Shown: positions 34,544 to 46,084 of the stretch, in pieces
How positions within the stretch are numbered: the first letter of the stretch is position 1
How the letters are laid out: the number at the start of each line of letters is the position of its first letter
Source: Antedon mediterranea
Taxonomy: Eukaryota > Echinodermata > Crinoidea > Comatulida > Antedonidae
Assembly: GCF_964355755.1 (NCBI RefSeq)
Contig: NC_092678.1
Location: 18,758,922-18,822,921, forward strand
Direction: 5' to 3'
Length of the DNA stretch: 64,000 nucleotides
Translations under genes and position numbers: made by a program
The notes under the pieces: generated by a model
What the model was told of the DNA's origin: nothing
The model's database searches: none
The model's input: only the letters and a program-made list of their open reading frames with translations

Positions 34544-36533
34544 ATTGCTGCAGCATCTCATTAACATTACATCACGTGTCTCATAAACGTGTATGCCTCC
34601 TGAGTAATATGCATTTTACCATAATGTTTTGCAACGCCCTGTAAGGAACAGTTTCCAAGATACAATACAGGGTTCAATACGCAAAACACAGTTTGATGAA
34701 TAACATTGCAACAGCTGTTCTAAAAAAGATCTGATTTTTCATTTACACTAACACTTGATGTTATAGTGTTTTTATTTGTTTACACTTTTTCAAAATAAGT
34801 TTTAACAACTTTATGTAGTTTATCATCAAAACAGAATCATATGAAATCAACGTGACTTTTATACGTCTAGTAATTCATTTAACATAAATAATGTTTTAAA
34901 ATATAAAAATAGTTTGTAAGCGCAGGGTTAGATAAGGATATTGTAAGATAAGTAGTTTTCAAAATTAACTGAATTGTATACTAGGACGGTTTTTAACTTC
35001 ACTTTTCTCTTTAGACAAATCACCATCATATATTTCCAATTTAATTATACGTAGATCTTCAGTTTGCAAAAGATCTCTTAGGTCGACCACTAATCCATCT
35101 GCACTTTTTGTTCCACCCAGCCGCCTTAAGACCTAATGGTGATCGAGCTTTTGCAGTTGCAGCTCCTAAACTGTGAAAAAAATCTTCCTGATCCTTTTAA
35201 AAATGCATCCTCTGTCATAGTTTTCAAAACACTCTTAAAAACCCATCTTTTTCTTTGTAATTTCTTTCTGTGTTTCTGTCAGTGCTTTGGGACAATCTTT
35301 TGATTGTATAAGCGCTATATAAATCAAACAACATTACATTACTATCTGCTGATATTCTAATCATTTTTCTTTCAAAGAGAATTTTTCATTTATTGTCAAG
35401 GTATGTATAATACAGTATATTGCATTTTACCATTAAAGAAAATGTCACAATTGTGTTTATGTGTTTATATGTAATAACAATTTGCTGCACAATTTTCTGA
35501 TTTGTTACATCCTCCTTATGTGTTCATATTTCATTTCAAAACAAAAACCAATACAACTTACAAAACAACATTTCGTTTTGTTTTGTATCAGTTTTTTCTC
35601 ACATTGTTATCATACTGAAACGTTACTGTGACCTCCATCAACCCATACTATTACTTGTTACTTACTTGTTTGCATAGCTATCCCCATTATTAGGGAAATT
35701 TCGCCGTCATTGACATTATGTTAACATAGCACAACATTGAGAGACGTTAATTTTGATGAGAAGGTCATGGAATACTAATTAATTTTAAAAACAACTAAAA
35801 CCCTGGGACCTGTAACCCTTGGTAGGTACCCTGACGGATACTCTTCCTCCGGGTCAAAGGGATCCCGAAACTCATCGGTGGGCAGGGGCGCACATCTCCC
35901 TGTTCAGGACTATTCCTGATGATTATTAAATACTATATACATTGTATACTTCTGTTAAAGAATGTTTAAATTCATTTGAAGAGTGAAAAAGAAACGAAAC
36001 AAAGCGAAACATAATACAGAATTTAAATAAGTATTTTTACCATAATAAAAAAAAAATAATACACGATGCTTAAAGAGAGACCCACTGAATAATTATTATT
36101 GAAAACGTAACACTACCTTATTGTGTGTAATTAGTTAACAACATATTTATCCAGGATAACACAATCACGTTAAAAAAAACCTTTAATAATAAAAACTGTC
36201 TTATATTGAATTAAACAATTAAATAAAATTGCCAGTGTTGCCCAATGATCTTTTTTCTCATTGACGCTTTTGTTAACTTTCTACACAAAACAATTCCAGA
36301 CTCTCTGTACCTGGATAAATTTCCGTCCGGTTTTTTGTTACGCAATGTGTCGGGTATAACTTTTGTCAAAACCGAAAGTTTATTTACTAACACAATGTTC
36401 TAAATCATAAACTGTAAGTCACAAATAACGAATGCATCATTCGAAAAGGTGTGTTCATTTCTGAAGCATCAATCCTGCAATTCCGTACGATTTTATAAAA
36501 AAATAAATTAGAGAAGCAAAATCTGTTTTAAAC
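34544..36533. other. Intergenic stretch between gene 2 and lectin receptor
   Basis: No gene supported. It holds the 3' flank of gene 2, a LINE 3' fragment at 35050-35345 and unremarkable AT-rich DNA. A possible TATA (tttataaaa, about 36491) precedes the start codon at 36534. Confidence 0.6.
35050..35345 (+). mobile_element. LINE 3' end fragment
   Basis: A broken plus-strand frame reads NGDRAFAVAAPKL, the GDRAF-AAPKLWN motif found at the C-terminus of L2/CR1-like LINE proteins, with later stops. It is followed by the typical 3' end taagcgctatataaat (about 35309-35325) and a short direct tail (acattacatta). Confidence 0.75.
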
Positions 36534-36615
36534 ATGGAAAAGTTAATATATACCGGCTTCGTCATCCTAACGCTTACATTACCCGCGTTTGAACAGGAGG
36601 AATACGAGGAATGTT
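36534..36615 (+). CDS. Exon 1: signal peptide (lectin receptor)
   Basis: MEKLIYTGFVILTLTLPAF, then EQEEYEEC, donor GTAAGT, phase 1 end. The sister exon of the decayed copy (7619-7721) ends the same way. Confidence 0.8.
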
Positions 36616-39600
36616 GTAAGTACGCCTATTTAACATACAGAAGATGGTGACAATATATTAGTTCTTATCAATTATCGATTACCGATTCCCCCGTATTCCC
36701 TCAGGGGAGTTCCCCACCAGAGGTGCTGACCGGTCGTGGTCGACCAATGATTTTTACTTTTTTTGTTTACATAATTGTTGTTGTAGGTTGTGTATGTAGA
36801 TAATTAAATAATAGTCCACATACTGACAAGCACGCGCTTCTTTTTGGTGTACTGTTGGGTGTTGTTATTGTAAAATTGTAGTAATTGAAATTGTAATTGT
36901 TAATTGTAAATAAAGCTTGGTTCCCATTAGAACGTAACGCAAGGACGTAAACGCAACGCAAGCGTTTTAACCAATGGCAAAGGAAGTTATAGACAGTTAG
37001 CAATCACAAGCGAATAAGCCATCGCTTGTGATTGGTCAATTCACTTGCGTTGCGTTACGTCCTTGTATTGCGTCGCTAGTGGGAACCACGCTTGTTATAA
37101 CGGTAGTAGGTTTAGTACTAGATAGTCTGAACTACCACACGTACTTTTTTTTAAAGGAGATTTTAGTAGGCTATATAATATTGAATAATAACAGACCTAT
37201 TTATGCTTTTGCTCAATATTTTAATGATGTACCCAACTCTAGGCCTGTACATCTTCATACATTTGGCGAAAACATTTGGCGATCGATGTTATTAACTATA
37301 GTTTCCCGGTGCAGTTGTTGTATCTATAAAGAGTTTTCCCAATTTACTAAGTATTAACAAGTTGCATACAAATACATTTTCCTAACGGGATAATTTTACT
37401 ATGATGTACGGTAAGTTATCGTTCCATGGATGGATTTTCCTTTTAACTGCGATTATTTTCTTTTGTAGGTCGTATATTTGATAAAGACTTTCCTACTAAT
37501 GAGCGCTCAACACGTTCTGGCTACTTATCGGCTTCACCAGCCTTCGATAATAATACGGGTCCAGAACCTGGAAATCCACGGGAAGCAGTATGCTCACACA
37601 CAATAAAGGAAAATGGTAAGATGAATTTATTATTTTGTATTTATTTTATTCAATTTGCAAATAAACAATCAACAATACAAATAACAACGATGTAATACCA
37701 TGTGGATTGACACTAAACACGAAAACTAAACACTACATAATGGGCTATCCATGATACAAACAGAATTAAAGCAATATCTATAGATGGCAGGGAGTTGTTA
37801 ATTATATTTAACAACTCCCTGTATAAGGTATGTAAATGTAAATTTCATTAACAAAACTGAACAATAGATTAGAGCATGCATGAAAAAGGATGATGCAAAT
37901 GATTATTTACAATTAAAGCCGCTTGATACAAGATAGGAGAGCGGTCGCAGATTAGTTCTGGCATTTCATTGTGTTTAATGTTAGCTGATTCGGTACATCT
38001 ACAACTAAAATCAACAAAACCATGAGTGAATTTCTTTGCTCCCATATAAACTACGAAAAAGGTAAAATTGATTATACTATTCCAAGTGTTATCTGCGAAT
38101 GGTAGTTTTATAGACGGATCCAAGTGATATATACAACATGACAATTATTGATTCAGCATATCCGAAGGTCCATTAATCAACTATGATTACAAAATGATAA
38201 TAGGGCCTACATAATTTTAAAAAATATAATCTTTTTTACTGCGTTGACAACTTTCAATTATTTCAATGTACATGCCAAGTCGTTGTTTAGTCGTTGTTAA
38301 GTCGTTGAATTTTGTTGCTATGTAATTTTATTGTATTAACCTTTTAACTTTGAGCAATTGTATGTCACATAAATTTCCGTATGGACAAATAAAATGAACT
38401 ATGAACTATTATCATTTTTGTTTATTTTTACAGAACCGTGGTGGTATGTTGATCTAATGGACATTTACGTCATAGAATACATTGTCGTAATCAACCGTGG
38501 ATCAAACTGTAAGTATTCAGCATGTGTTGTGATTAGATTTATGCTATAACTAACATGTTTAGCGTAAGCTCAATTCATTGGAAATGTTCGTTTTGAAATC
38601 TTCTGTACCCAGACATACTTAAATTATTAATATAATTAATGGTAGCTAAGGATACCATGGAAAAAGAAGGTGAATGGTATTAATTTGTTAATAAATATGG
38701 ACAACCCACCAATGATAAAATATATAATTTTTGTTTTATTATTAAACATGTAATTCATAGCTGAACGCTTATATGGTGCGCAAGTACGAGTGGGAACAAG
38801 TAAAGGCAATTTAAAGAGCAACAATGCATGTGGAAACCCTGTATCATCCAAGGATGCATCGGAATATGTTGTGGCAATATTGTTAGAATGTGAAAATGGA
38901 ACAGAAGGCAATATTGTATCAGTACAATTGGAAAACAGAACCAACTATCTGTCATTGTGTGAAGTTAAGATATACGGCAGACCAATAATCATTGGTAGGA
39001 AAACAATTGCGGTATTTGTTTAGAAAAATAATTAGTTAATAATAACCTTTGTGCTTATGAAAATTATTCTGCTTCTAAAACCGTAGTCCTGTAATGTGAT
39101 GACTTTTGTATCGAACAGAGCATTGTGAGGTTTGCTCAAGTATAGGCCTAGACTAACTTAATTTCAAACGTTGTTTCATAATAGTCTTTATAACGCACTG
39201 TAAGTAAACTATGCTTAACATTCTTATTAATAGATTATAAAATATTAGAAACATTCGCTACTGTAACTGCTTCAGCTACTGTTTGCCTTGGAGAAGACAT
39301 GGAGGTCGATGGTACTTGGTACAGTTTTCCAGAAGTTGCACTTGGTGAAACTGCAAATTCAACCAAACGCTGCCCGCTGTATTCAAACAAAGGTAATGAT
39401 GTTATACAAATAATGTTTATGAGTGAAATGGTACAATTAATTTCATACCAATAACACTTTATCTGTGTATAACACACTACACTGAATAGAATATATAGGC
39501 CTAGGCTTAGTTAGTCTAGGATAGCGATACTAAAAATCCTAGGTAACTACAACTAGGCTAATTCTGGTTTTTTTTCAAATGATTCTACGTTTTATTCCAC

Positions 39601-42600
39601 GATTTAATCAAACTAAAAAGAAGCTTTTTGTTCTAGAATAGTACACATCGCTACAGAAATGTTAGTTACGACCAACTGCCATTTTGAATTGTTATGTATA
39701 GGTCAAGCTAAGAAAAATATAGCAGCGGTATTAGATTTTAACCTTGGCCTGTTGTTTTTTCTTTTCTTTTCGTTAACAACATTCTGGATCACTGTATATA
39801 ACGTTGAGCGTGCTATAGTGTAGTTTATTGAATATCATGTGACTCACAATCGTCTAATCAAATTACTGGGGTGGGTCTACATAATTCTTGGTGAATGTGC
39901 GCACATACATTGTAAAATGTAGTATAATATAATATGGTAACGGTTTGATTTTTGTAATAGGACACACAGTTCCACTTGCAACACGTTACTGTGATGGAGA
40001 TTTTGTATTAGGAGCTGACTGGGGACGCGTCAATATTACTGATTGTGACATTGGAACAACTTCAATTCAAATACAAAGAATAGATGAGGTATTATTAATT
40101 TTAATACAGTTATTCATGCAAAATATTATGTTTGGACTGCTTATTTCCCATAACTTTTACCCAACATACACCAAATCTAACTTTAAATTTAATAACTTTA
40201 ATTGAAAGACTACCCTTCCAGAGATTATTATAATTATTATTTTTCAGGTCGAGGTTTCAGAATATAATGTTGAAGACGTAGCTGATGCTCTTGCAGAAGT
40301 CACCAGCAATACGGAAAATCTGGATGAAGAGGCGATTGAATTAGTTGCAGGAATTTTGGAAGACATTGCTGACCTTGAGCTATCTGACAAAATGGTAGTT
40401 TTATTTTCTCTATGCGAAACGTTACCTATAAAAGTGAATATGTCAAATGAAACGTACACATTTTGCACAATTGTCAATACAACACTTATTGTATAATTGA
40501 AGTGAGTTGATTGTTTACTATTTTTCTTACAGGTAACTTTAGCTATGGTCAAAGTAGTCGATAACGTCATTGATTCCGGTGTACTTAGCTCATCAATGAA
40601 AGAAAGTAGGCCTACAATGTCATATGTAACATCATTAGAAAGGCAACTTGCAACAGTGGCGCAAAATCGAATAAAATGTTTCCTTAAAAATAAATAAAAC
40701 ATAAGGGGATTGATAACAGAACACAATCAGTTATGGAAAAGTAAATTCAAAATAAGCATAAGCTTCTAAAAAGGGACCACTAAAAAAGGTAATAAAAATG
40801 TAATAAAACTATTCAGAAAAAGTGATAAAATGAACTGATAGATAAATGTACAATTAATATCTGACTGGAATGATGTAATGTGAATGTAAAGCTCTGTCAA
40901 CACTAAAAAATGTACGATGTGCCCAAATATGGTAGTGATATGCTTAAATATGGTAGTGATATGCTTAAATATGGTAGTGATGTGCCCAAATATGGTAGTG
41001 ATATGCTTAAATATGGTAGTGATATGCTTAAATATGGTAGTGATATGACATTATCATGTCCATATATGAACAAATCACATGTTTTTGCGACAACATTTTT
41101 TTTGGTAGTGTAGACAGAGCTTTAGGATAATAATCGAAATCAACAGAGATTCATTGAAATTTGTTAAGTATTAAAGAAGTTCGGACACAGTTTTGTTTAC
41201 TGACAATGTTATCGATGTCCAAAACTAATATATAATTTAAAAAAATATTATTATTATATATATATTTTACAGGACTATTACGAGCCTACCGATTCCAGAT
41301 TTCATGATATCTTAACCACCATCAGTTTAATCGGATGCGTTGTGTCTATTGTGTGTTTAGCAATAACACTTGCTACATACATATACTTTAAGTAAGTACT
41401 TATTCTTCCTAAAAAAGTATGTGAAAAACAATATATTTTTGTAGATAAACCATACTAAGTCAGATTTTAAGAATAACAACTTAAATTTATTTAAAGGTTT
41501 AAAGGTCTCTTTTTATTTTCTGAAGTATGAAGATCACACAATCAAGGTTTTTTATGTGACGATGTAGTATGTTAATGTATCTATTCTTAAATTTCAGACA
41601 ATTTCGAACCAAACTTCCTAAAAAAATTCTCATAAACCTATCGCTATCACTGCTTCTCCTCTACCTTGTGTTTGCGGTTGGCATCGATCAGACAGGTTCT
41701 AGAAATGGATGCATCGCTGTAGCAGCGCTGATTAATTACTTTGGACTGGCCTCTGTCTTCTGGATGTCAATCGAAGCTGTAAACATGTACCTTATGTTCG
41801 TCAAAGTCATCCACGGGCAAATTAGACATTTCATGCTGAAAATGTGTTTAGCAGGTTACGGTAAATGTTTTGATTTGTTTAACATGTCCAATTATCAAAC
41901 CATTAACGGATGGCGTACGTACTTTATAAATGTTTATTTATTTGTTTTAAAGAAAATCTTATTTAAAAAAAACTTTAAGTAGTCCTACTTGAATATATGC
42001 TAATACTATTTATTTGACAAGTCTTCTGTCTTTATTTTTTTTAAATGTTTATATACATTTTTTTAGGGCTTCCTATAATAATTGTTGCAGTTTGTCTCAG
42101 TATTTATGTTGATCACTATGCGAACAAAAACTAGTAAGTATAATCTATAAAATGAATGTTTATGAGCCGACGAACAATTTTTGAGTAAAAAGATTAGGCC
42201 TACTGAAACTCTTCTATTTCAATCATCAAGGCGGATCCGACAATAAATTGAAGTATTCTCACCATTGAACGAATACAAAACATTAATTATTCGTTAATAA
42301 CGCATGCGTAGTAAACAAATACTAAACAACACGTGATACAAAGTCAACCAATCCAAAACGAAGAAGATAAATTTACGTGTGTTATTAGGTCATGCAGATT
42401 ATCACAAATTAAAGCCTATTGTTAGACATACCAAATCACCGTGGTCTTCTGTTAATAATTTTGTCTGCTCATGGATGTGTATCTTTCGTTGTAAATATAT
42501 AATACAATATCAATAGGTTTTAATACAGATACAGGTTTTTTCGCAGGAAAATTACATGGTCGCAGTATATAATAATTTTAATGCAATTAAAAACTTAAAC

Positions 42601-43205
42601 TAATTCTAAGTAGGCCTAAATTCATCAGATATTCCTGAAATTGAAATCAAATATCTCTGACAATGTTCGTTATGACATTGTATTCATGTAGAATAGCTAG
42701 GCAATGAGAACTTCACATATGTTTTGTCATGTACCACTATTTCTTTGTTATTTTATTTTGTTTCAGCTGTTTAATTCCATCAGGAAACGTTCGCAACTTT
42801 GGCTTCATTTTGATCATAGCAATGCTCATGATGTTCAATGTCGTCGTTTTCATTTTAGTTATGTTGAAATTGACTTGCCGACGAAAGATTGCCAGTGGTA
42901 AAGATCAAAACACGGTAAAGAAAGTCACAAAACGACTGCACAATGCTATCACAATTTCGGTCCTGTTAGGCTTAACATGGGTCTTTGGATTTTTTGCAGT
43001 CGATGCAGATTCGACCTCTCGCGACGCGTTTCAGTTGTTATTCTGTATGTTTAACTCTCTGCAAGGCCTCTTTATTTTTCTGTTGTTCTGTGTACGACAG
43101 AAGGATGTTCGTGACGCGTGGAAGACATGTTGCAATAACTGTGACAGAGCTAAAACTTCCAGATATTCCAATGATACCAGCAGCACTAAAAAAAGGAATT
43201 ATTAA
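36534..43205 (+). CDS. F-type lectin/HRM adhesion GPCR with truncated GAIN and no GPS
   Basis: Exons for the 5' part: 36534-36615, 37469-37615, 38434-38508, 38761-38994, 39234-39392, 39961-40088, 40248-40394, 40533-40697 (stop TAA at 40695). They form an open frame of 378 residues: signal peptide 1-27, FTP lectin 28-179, HRM 180-275, GAIN start 276-324 and a 54-residue GAIN stub. Exons for the 3' part: 41273-41391, 41598-41860, 42067-42133, 42767-43205, all open, encoding TM1-TM7 and a short tail. Between them the rest of GAIN and the GPS exon are absent. If exon 40533-40697 is skipped, 40394 and 41273 join in phase 0 and give a 619-residue lectin-HRM-7TM receptor without GPS. Otherwise the product is a secreted lectin-HRM protein, or the locus is a young pseudogene. 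A poly(A) signal AATAAA is at about 43895. Confidence 0.8.
36913..37093. mobile_element. MITE in intron 1 of lectin receptor
   Basis: The left end aagcttggttcccattagaa and right end cgctagtgggaaccacgctt are inverted. The inner words acgtaacgcaaggacg and cgtccttgtattgcgt also pair. About 180 bp, without coding capacity. Confidence 0.75.
37469..38994 (+). CDS. Exons 2-4: FTP (F-type lectin) domain
   Basis: 37469-37615 (SASPAFDNNTG, then AVCSHTIKENE), 38434-38508 (PWWYVDLMDIYVIEYIVVIN), 38761-38994 (ERLYGAQVRVG, NACG, VVAILLECENGTEG, VSVQLENRT, LSLCEVKIYG). The PWWxVDL, RLxGAxVRVG and LCEVxIYG motifs are those of the fucolectin/tachylectin-4/pentraxin-1 domain, which in known members binds fucose with calcium. 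The usual double Cys after NR is replaced by GSN. The fucose-binding His/Arg pair was not verified. Confidence 0.88.
37788..37821. repeat. Perfect 14-bp hairpin
   Basis: cagggagttgttaa, loop ttatat, then ttaacaactccctg. In intron 2 of the lectin receptor. Function unknown; it may be two abutting transposon ends. Confidence 0.7.
39234..40088 (+). CDS. Exons 5-6: HRM domain (lectin receptor)
   Basis: 39234-39392 (CLGEDMEVDGTWYSFPE, GETANSTKRCPLYSN) and 39961-40088 (VPLATRYCDGDFVLGADWG, then ITDC). Best-preserved HRM of the cluster: Trp, GETA, CP, C and W all present. Confidence 0.9.
40248..40697 (+). CDS. Exons 7-8: GAIN start and truncated GAIN exon
   Basis: 40248-40394 is the intact 147-nt helical exon. 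40533-40697 begins like the paralogs (VTLAMVKVVDNVIDSG, SYVTSLERQLATVA), then leaves the alignment after LATVA, at about 40660, and reads QNRIKCFLKNK before TAA at 40695-40697. AATAAA overlaps the stop region. Relative to paralogs it carries two extra codons made by TAGGCCTA at 40607-40614. Confidence 0.8.
40887..41124. mobile_element. MITE with internal 21-bp tandem repeat
   Basis: The ends taaagctctgtcaacacta (40887-40905) and tagtgtagacagagcttta (41106-41124) are inverted with one mismatch. Inside, six units of a 21-mer (tgcttaaatatggtagtgata with a gtgccc variant) run from 40919 to 41045. The element sits in the place where paralogs carry the rest of GAIN and the GPS exon. Confidence 0.88.
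41273..43205 (+). CDS. Exons: seven-helix domain and tail (lectin receptor)
   Basis: 41273-41391 (DYYEPTD, TM1), 41598-41860 (TM2-TM3, RNGCIAV, WMSIEAVNMYLMFVK), 42067-42133 (TM4), 42767-43205 (YCLIPSGNVRN, TM5-TM7, LLGLTWVFGFFAVDADS, FNSLQGLFIFLLFCVRQ, tail ending KKRNY). All frames are open and splice sites intact, with phases as in gene 2. The intact state suggests recent or ongoing selection despite the lost GPS. Confidence 0.85.
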
Positions 43206-43705
43206 GTTGAAATAACCAGCGATAACTTAGAATACAAAAATTCGTAGCTAAAGAAATGTATAAACGCGTGCATTATCATAATCTCTAATATCACTTGTTA
43301 TTCTTGATGCGTACTATGATGAGACAATAAGATACTGAAAAGTGAAAGCGAGAAAATTCTGATTAAGCCCTATTAACCCATTGTTATCGTTATGTATATA
43401 TATATAATTTATATTGAATGCCTTTAGGATCATTCTCACAAATATAAAGTACACAAGGTGATGAATTTAAACCCGGTACTTATTTCACTAGCCTACTGTA
43501 TATAGGTCAATCCAAATTCCATAGAACCATGGTAGGGCAGTACCAGGGAAAAGTGAAATTAATTGTAACTCTTCTTGGGCAGTACAGTAATCTTATCCTT
43601 AAAAAGTAACAACTCTTACATTTATTGTGAAATTAAAGTCTATCTCCGGGCTTAATGTTATATTGTAACGAATTCTACTTAATTTTCTTAATTACTTACA
43701 ATCTT

Positions 43706-44048
43706 TAACCGTGTAACTAAAAGTGACAAACATATTATTTGTTCCGTGTACAATTATGATTGAAAAGAAAAGAGAAGAAAATTTGCCAAGTTACATACAG
43801 TAAATAGTGTCAAATTTTGTGAATGTCTTTACTTGCTTTACAAAATAGCACCACAAAAGGGCTTGAAGATGGAGCTTGCACTTTAAACGTTGTAAATAAA
43901 TAAAGTTATATGGCTAATTTGGTGAATATGTAATTACTATAGATGATATTTACCGATCTTTATAACCGTGTAACTAAAAGTGACAAACATATTATTTGTT
44001 CCGTGTACAATTATGATTGAAAAGAAAAGAGAAGAAAATTTGCCAAGT
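43706..44048 (+). repeat. Direct repeat, about 85 bp, spaced 250 bp
   Basis: accgtgtaactaaaagtgac through gaaaatttgccaagtt occurs twice with almost no differences, far more alike than other repeats nearby, so the duplication is recent. Confidence 0.85.
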
Positions 44049-44099
44049 TGATCTAGTTGATCTGTATTTTATATATTTTAAAGTTTATGTGTGTCACAA

Positions 44100-44257
44100 T
44101 TTTTATGTGATTTTTGTATGTGGTTTGGAATATTGGAGAGCCACTTTGATAGTGCTTGCACTGTTGGCAATCCACAGGGTACTCCATCCACACTTCGTTT
44201 GTTAATGTTGTTGTCTGTATACCTGGAAATTGAATAAATAAATAAATAAATAAATAT
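44100..44257 (+). repeat. Retroelement 3' end with (AAAT)n tail
   Basis: ttgtctgtatacctggaaat is followed by tgaataaataaataaataaa. This form is typical of LINE 3' ends. No protein segment recognised. Confidence 0.5.
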
Positions 44258-46084
44258 CTATGTTACTTTAGTCATTGCTTAGATCATGGAGAAATAATCC
44301 TAACTTATTTCTCCATGCTTAGATATAGCTTAATTTAAATATCTGTGAATGAAGCAGTTTGCATATAATTTATAGGTGCCTAGTTGACTGTCATCATAAT
44401 TTGGCCAAACTACACATTTTTATCCATTATTTCTGGTTCTATATTAAATGTTCATGTGTGCAAATAGCCACGGTTATGATTTGATAACAGAACACATCCA
44501 ACTGTATAAACGTATTCACTAATCACTATTGTATGATCGTCCAATTAGCATACACGGGTAAAAGATGACGTCATTATTATTCAAACTATGGAATGCACTA
44601 TGGGCGCCAGCACACTGAGACATCATCAATTTGTAAGTACTATATAAACACAACTGGAAATTCTTGTAACTTTAAAAAGATGTTTCACTGTTTTTCATGT
44701 TAGTTTTTGGAAAACGATATTTATAGGGTTGCTGGGTTTTGTAGGGATTTTAGGGTCGGTTATAAATAAGATTCTGGATCGCGTGATATTAGCCAAGCGT
44801 GAAATATCGGCATATCGGCTAGGATTTGGTAATGGGTGGTGACTGTAGCCTACTGACTTATAGCCTATTGTACTTTTGATGAAAATAACGTAGAGCCATG
44901 TTCTAAAGTTTAAATCCAGTCAGTTATCAGTAGGCCTATATCATTTTGTCTAGGCTATTTTCTGTCAGTATTCAGGGCCGACTGGTGGGCTAATAATAGG
45001 CCTGTGCCGTCTGACATAACGATGCATTCTTAGGCGAAGAAGAGTTATATTATAATATTGGCATATGTTGCAAATACTAAAAACATTTGAGTTGTCGCAC
45101 ATCACAATCGAATCCTTGTTCACATAATGATATAGTACAGTACAGTTTTGTTCCTCCCACTGATGCTAGTCGCATCCAAGAGGCAGTAATATTCTAAATT
45201 TTAAAAGGAATTTGGTTTAGTATTTCTAGACAGTTACACCTTAAAAAATTCTTATATATTGTTTTGTGAGGAGTCTGATTGAGACAAGTTTATTACTTCT
45301 AAACCAGATCCTAAACAAATTAAGGGAAAATATTATGTTAAAATGTATGTTAAATAAAATATGTACTATTTTGGTTGCATAAATATTACGAAACGAAACG
45401 AAACAATCTCCGGTGTATTCATACCAATCAAACTTTTTCTCAAACATATATGTTCCCATGATACAGGTTTGCAACAATTATTGGATATTTAATAAAAATA
45501 GCATTAAACAGTATTGAAGTTACATTTCAATTCCAAAAACTAAATTCAATAAACTATTACTAAAATAAACAAATACAAGTTAACACTATTGTAAACCTTA
45601 ATAATTGCGATGTATTGTTCAGGAATATATATTTCTACCTTCAACGTCAATCTCAAAATAATAGTTTTTTACAATACACCATATAATTTTATGTGTTTAT
45701 TATCAGTAGTTTTATCAGCATCTCCCTTCAATACCCCGCACTTCCTGGTACCTTTACTCACGCAATTCACGAACTATTATTAGAAGACTGGTTCTTATTG
45801 TTCGAAATTCTGAAGTAAGAGCCGCCAAGCTCAATAATTTCATTTTAATAATCACGTGACATTATTAGAACGTTTCCTTATTCTTTGTGATTTTAATTAT
45901 GAATTATCTTAAACTAGATGATCTTGTCCACAGATGGTTCTCGAATACACAGTAATTTCAGCGTAAAAAAACTGGCGATTTCAAATATACGTACCGCAGG
46001 ACTATAGTACATTGTCGTTTACAGAAACGAATAAATAGACACGATGATTTATGTAAAAGTATCACCCTGGGAATTAGGAAGAGA

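Larger units (their letters stand above)
43206..44500. other. Intergenic stretch after lectin receptor
   Basis: No gene. It contains the 3' flank with AATAAA at about 43895, a direct repeat of about 85 bp (43706-43790 and 43960-44048), a LINE-like 3' end with (AAAT)n tail (44100-44257) and a 12-bp hairpin (44286-44297 with 44305-44316). Confidence 0.65.

Noticed and set aside
37028-37357. 109-codon open frame
   Set aside because: Begins inside the MITE at 36913-37093 and has no family features.
40919-41045. CRISPR-like regular repeats
   Set aside because: The units are contiguous without spacers, and the DNA is eukaryotic.
40910-41113. Open frame with repeated KYGSDML units
   Set aside because: It is the 21-bp tandem repeat inside a MITE, not a protein repeat gene.
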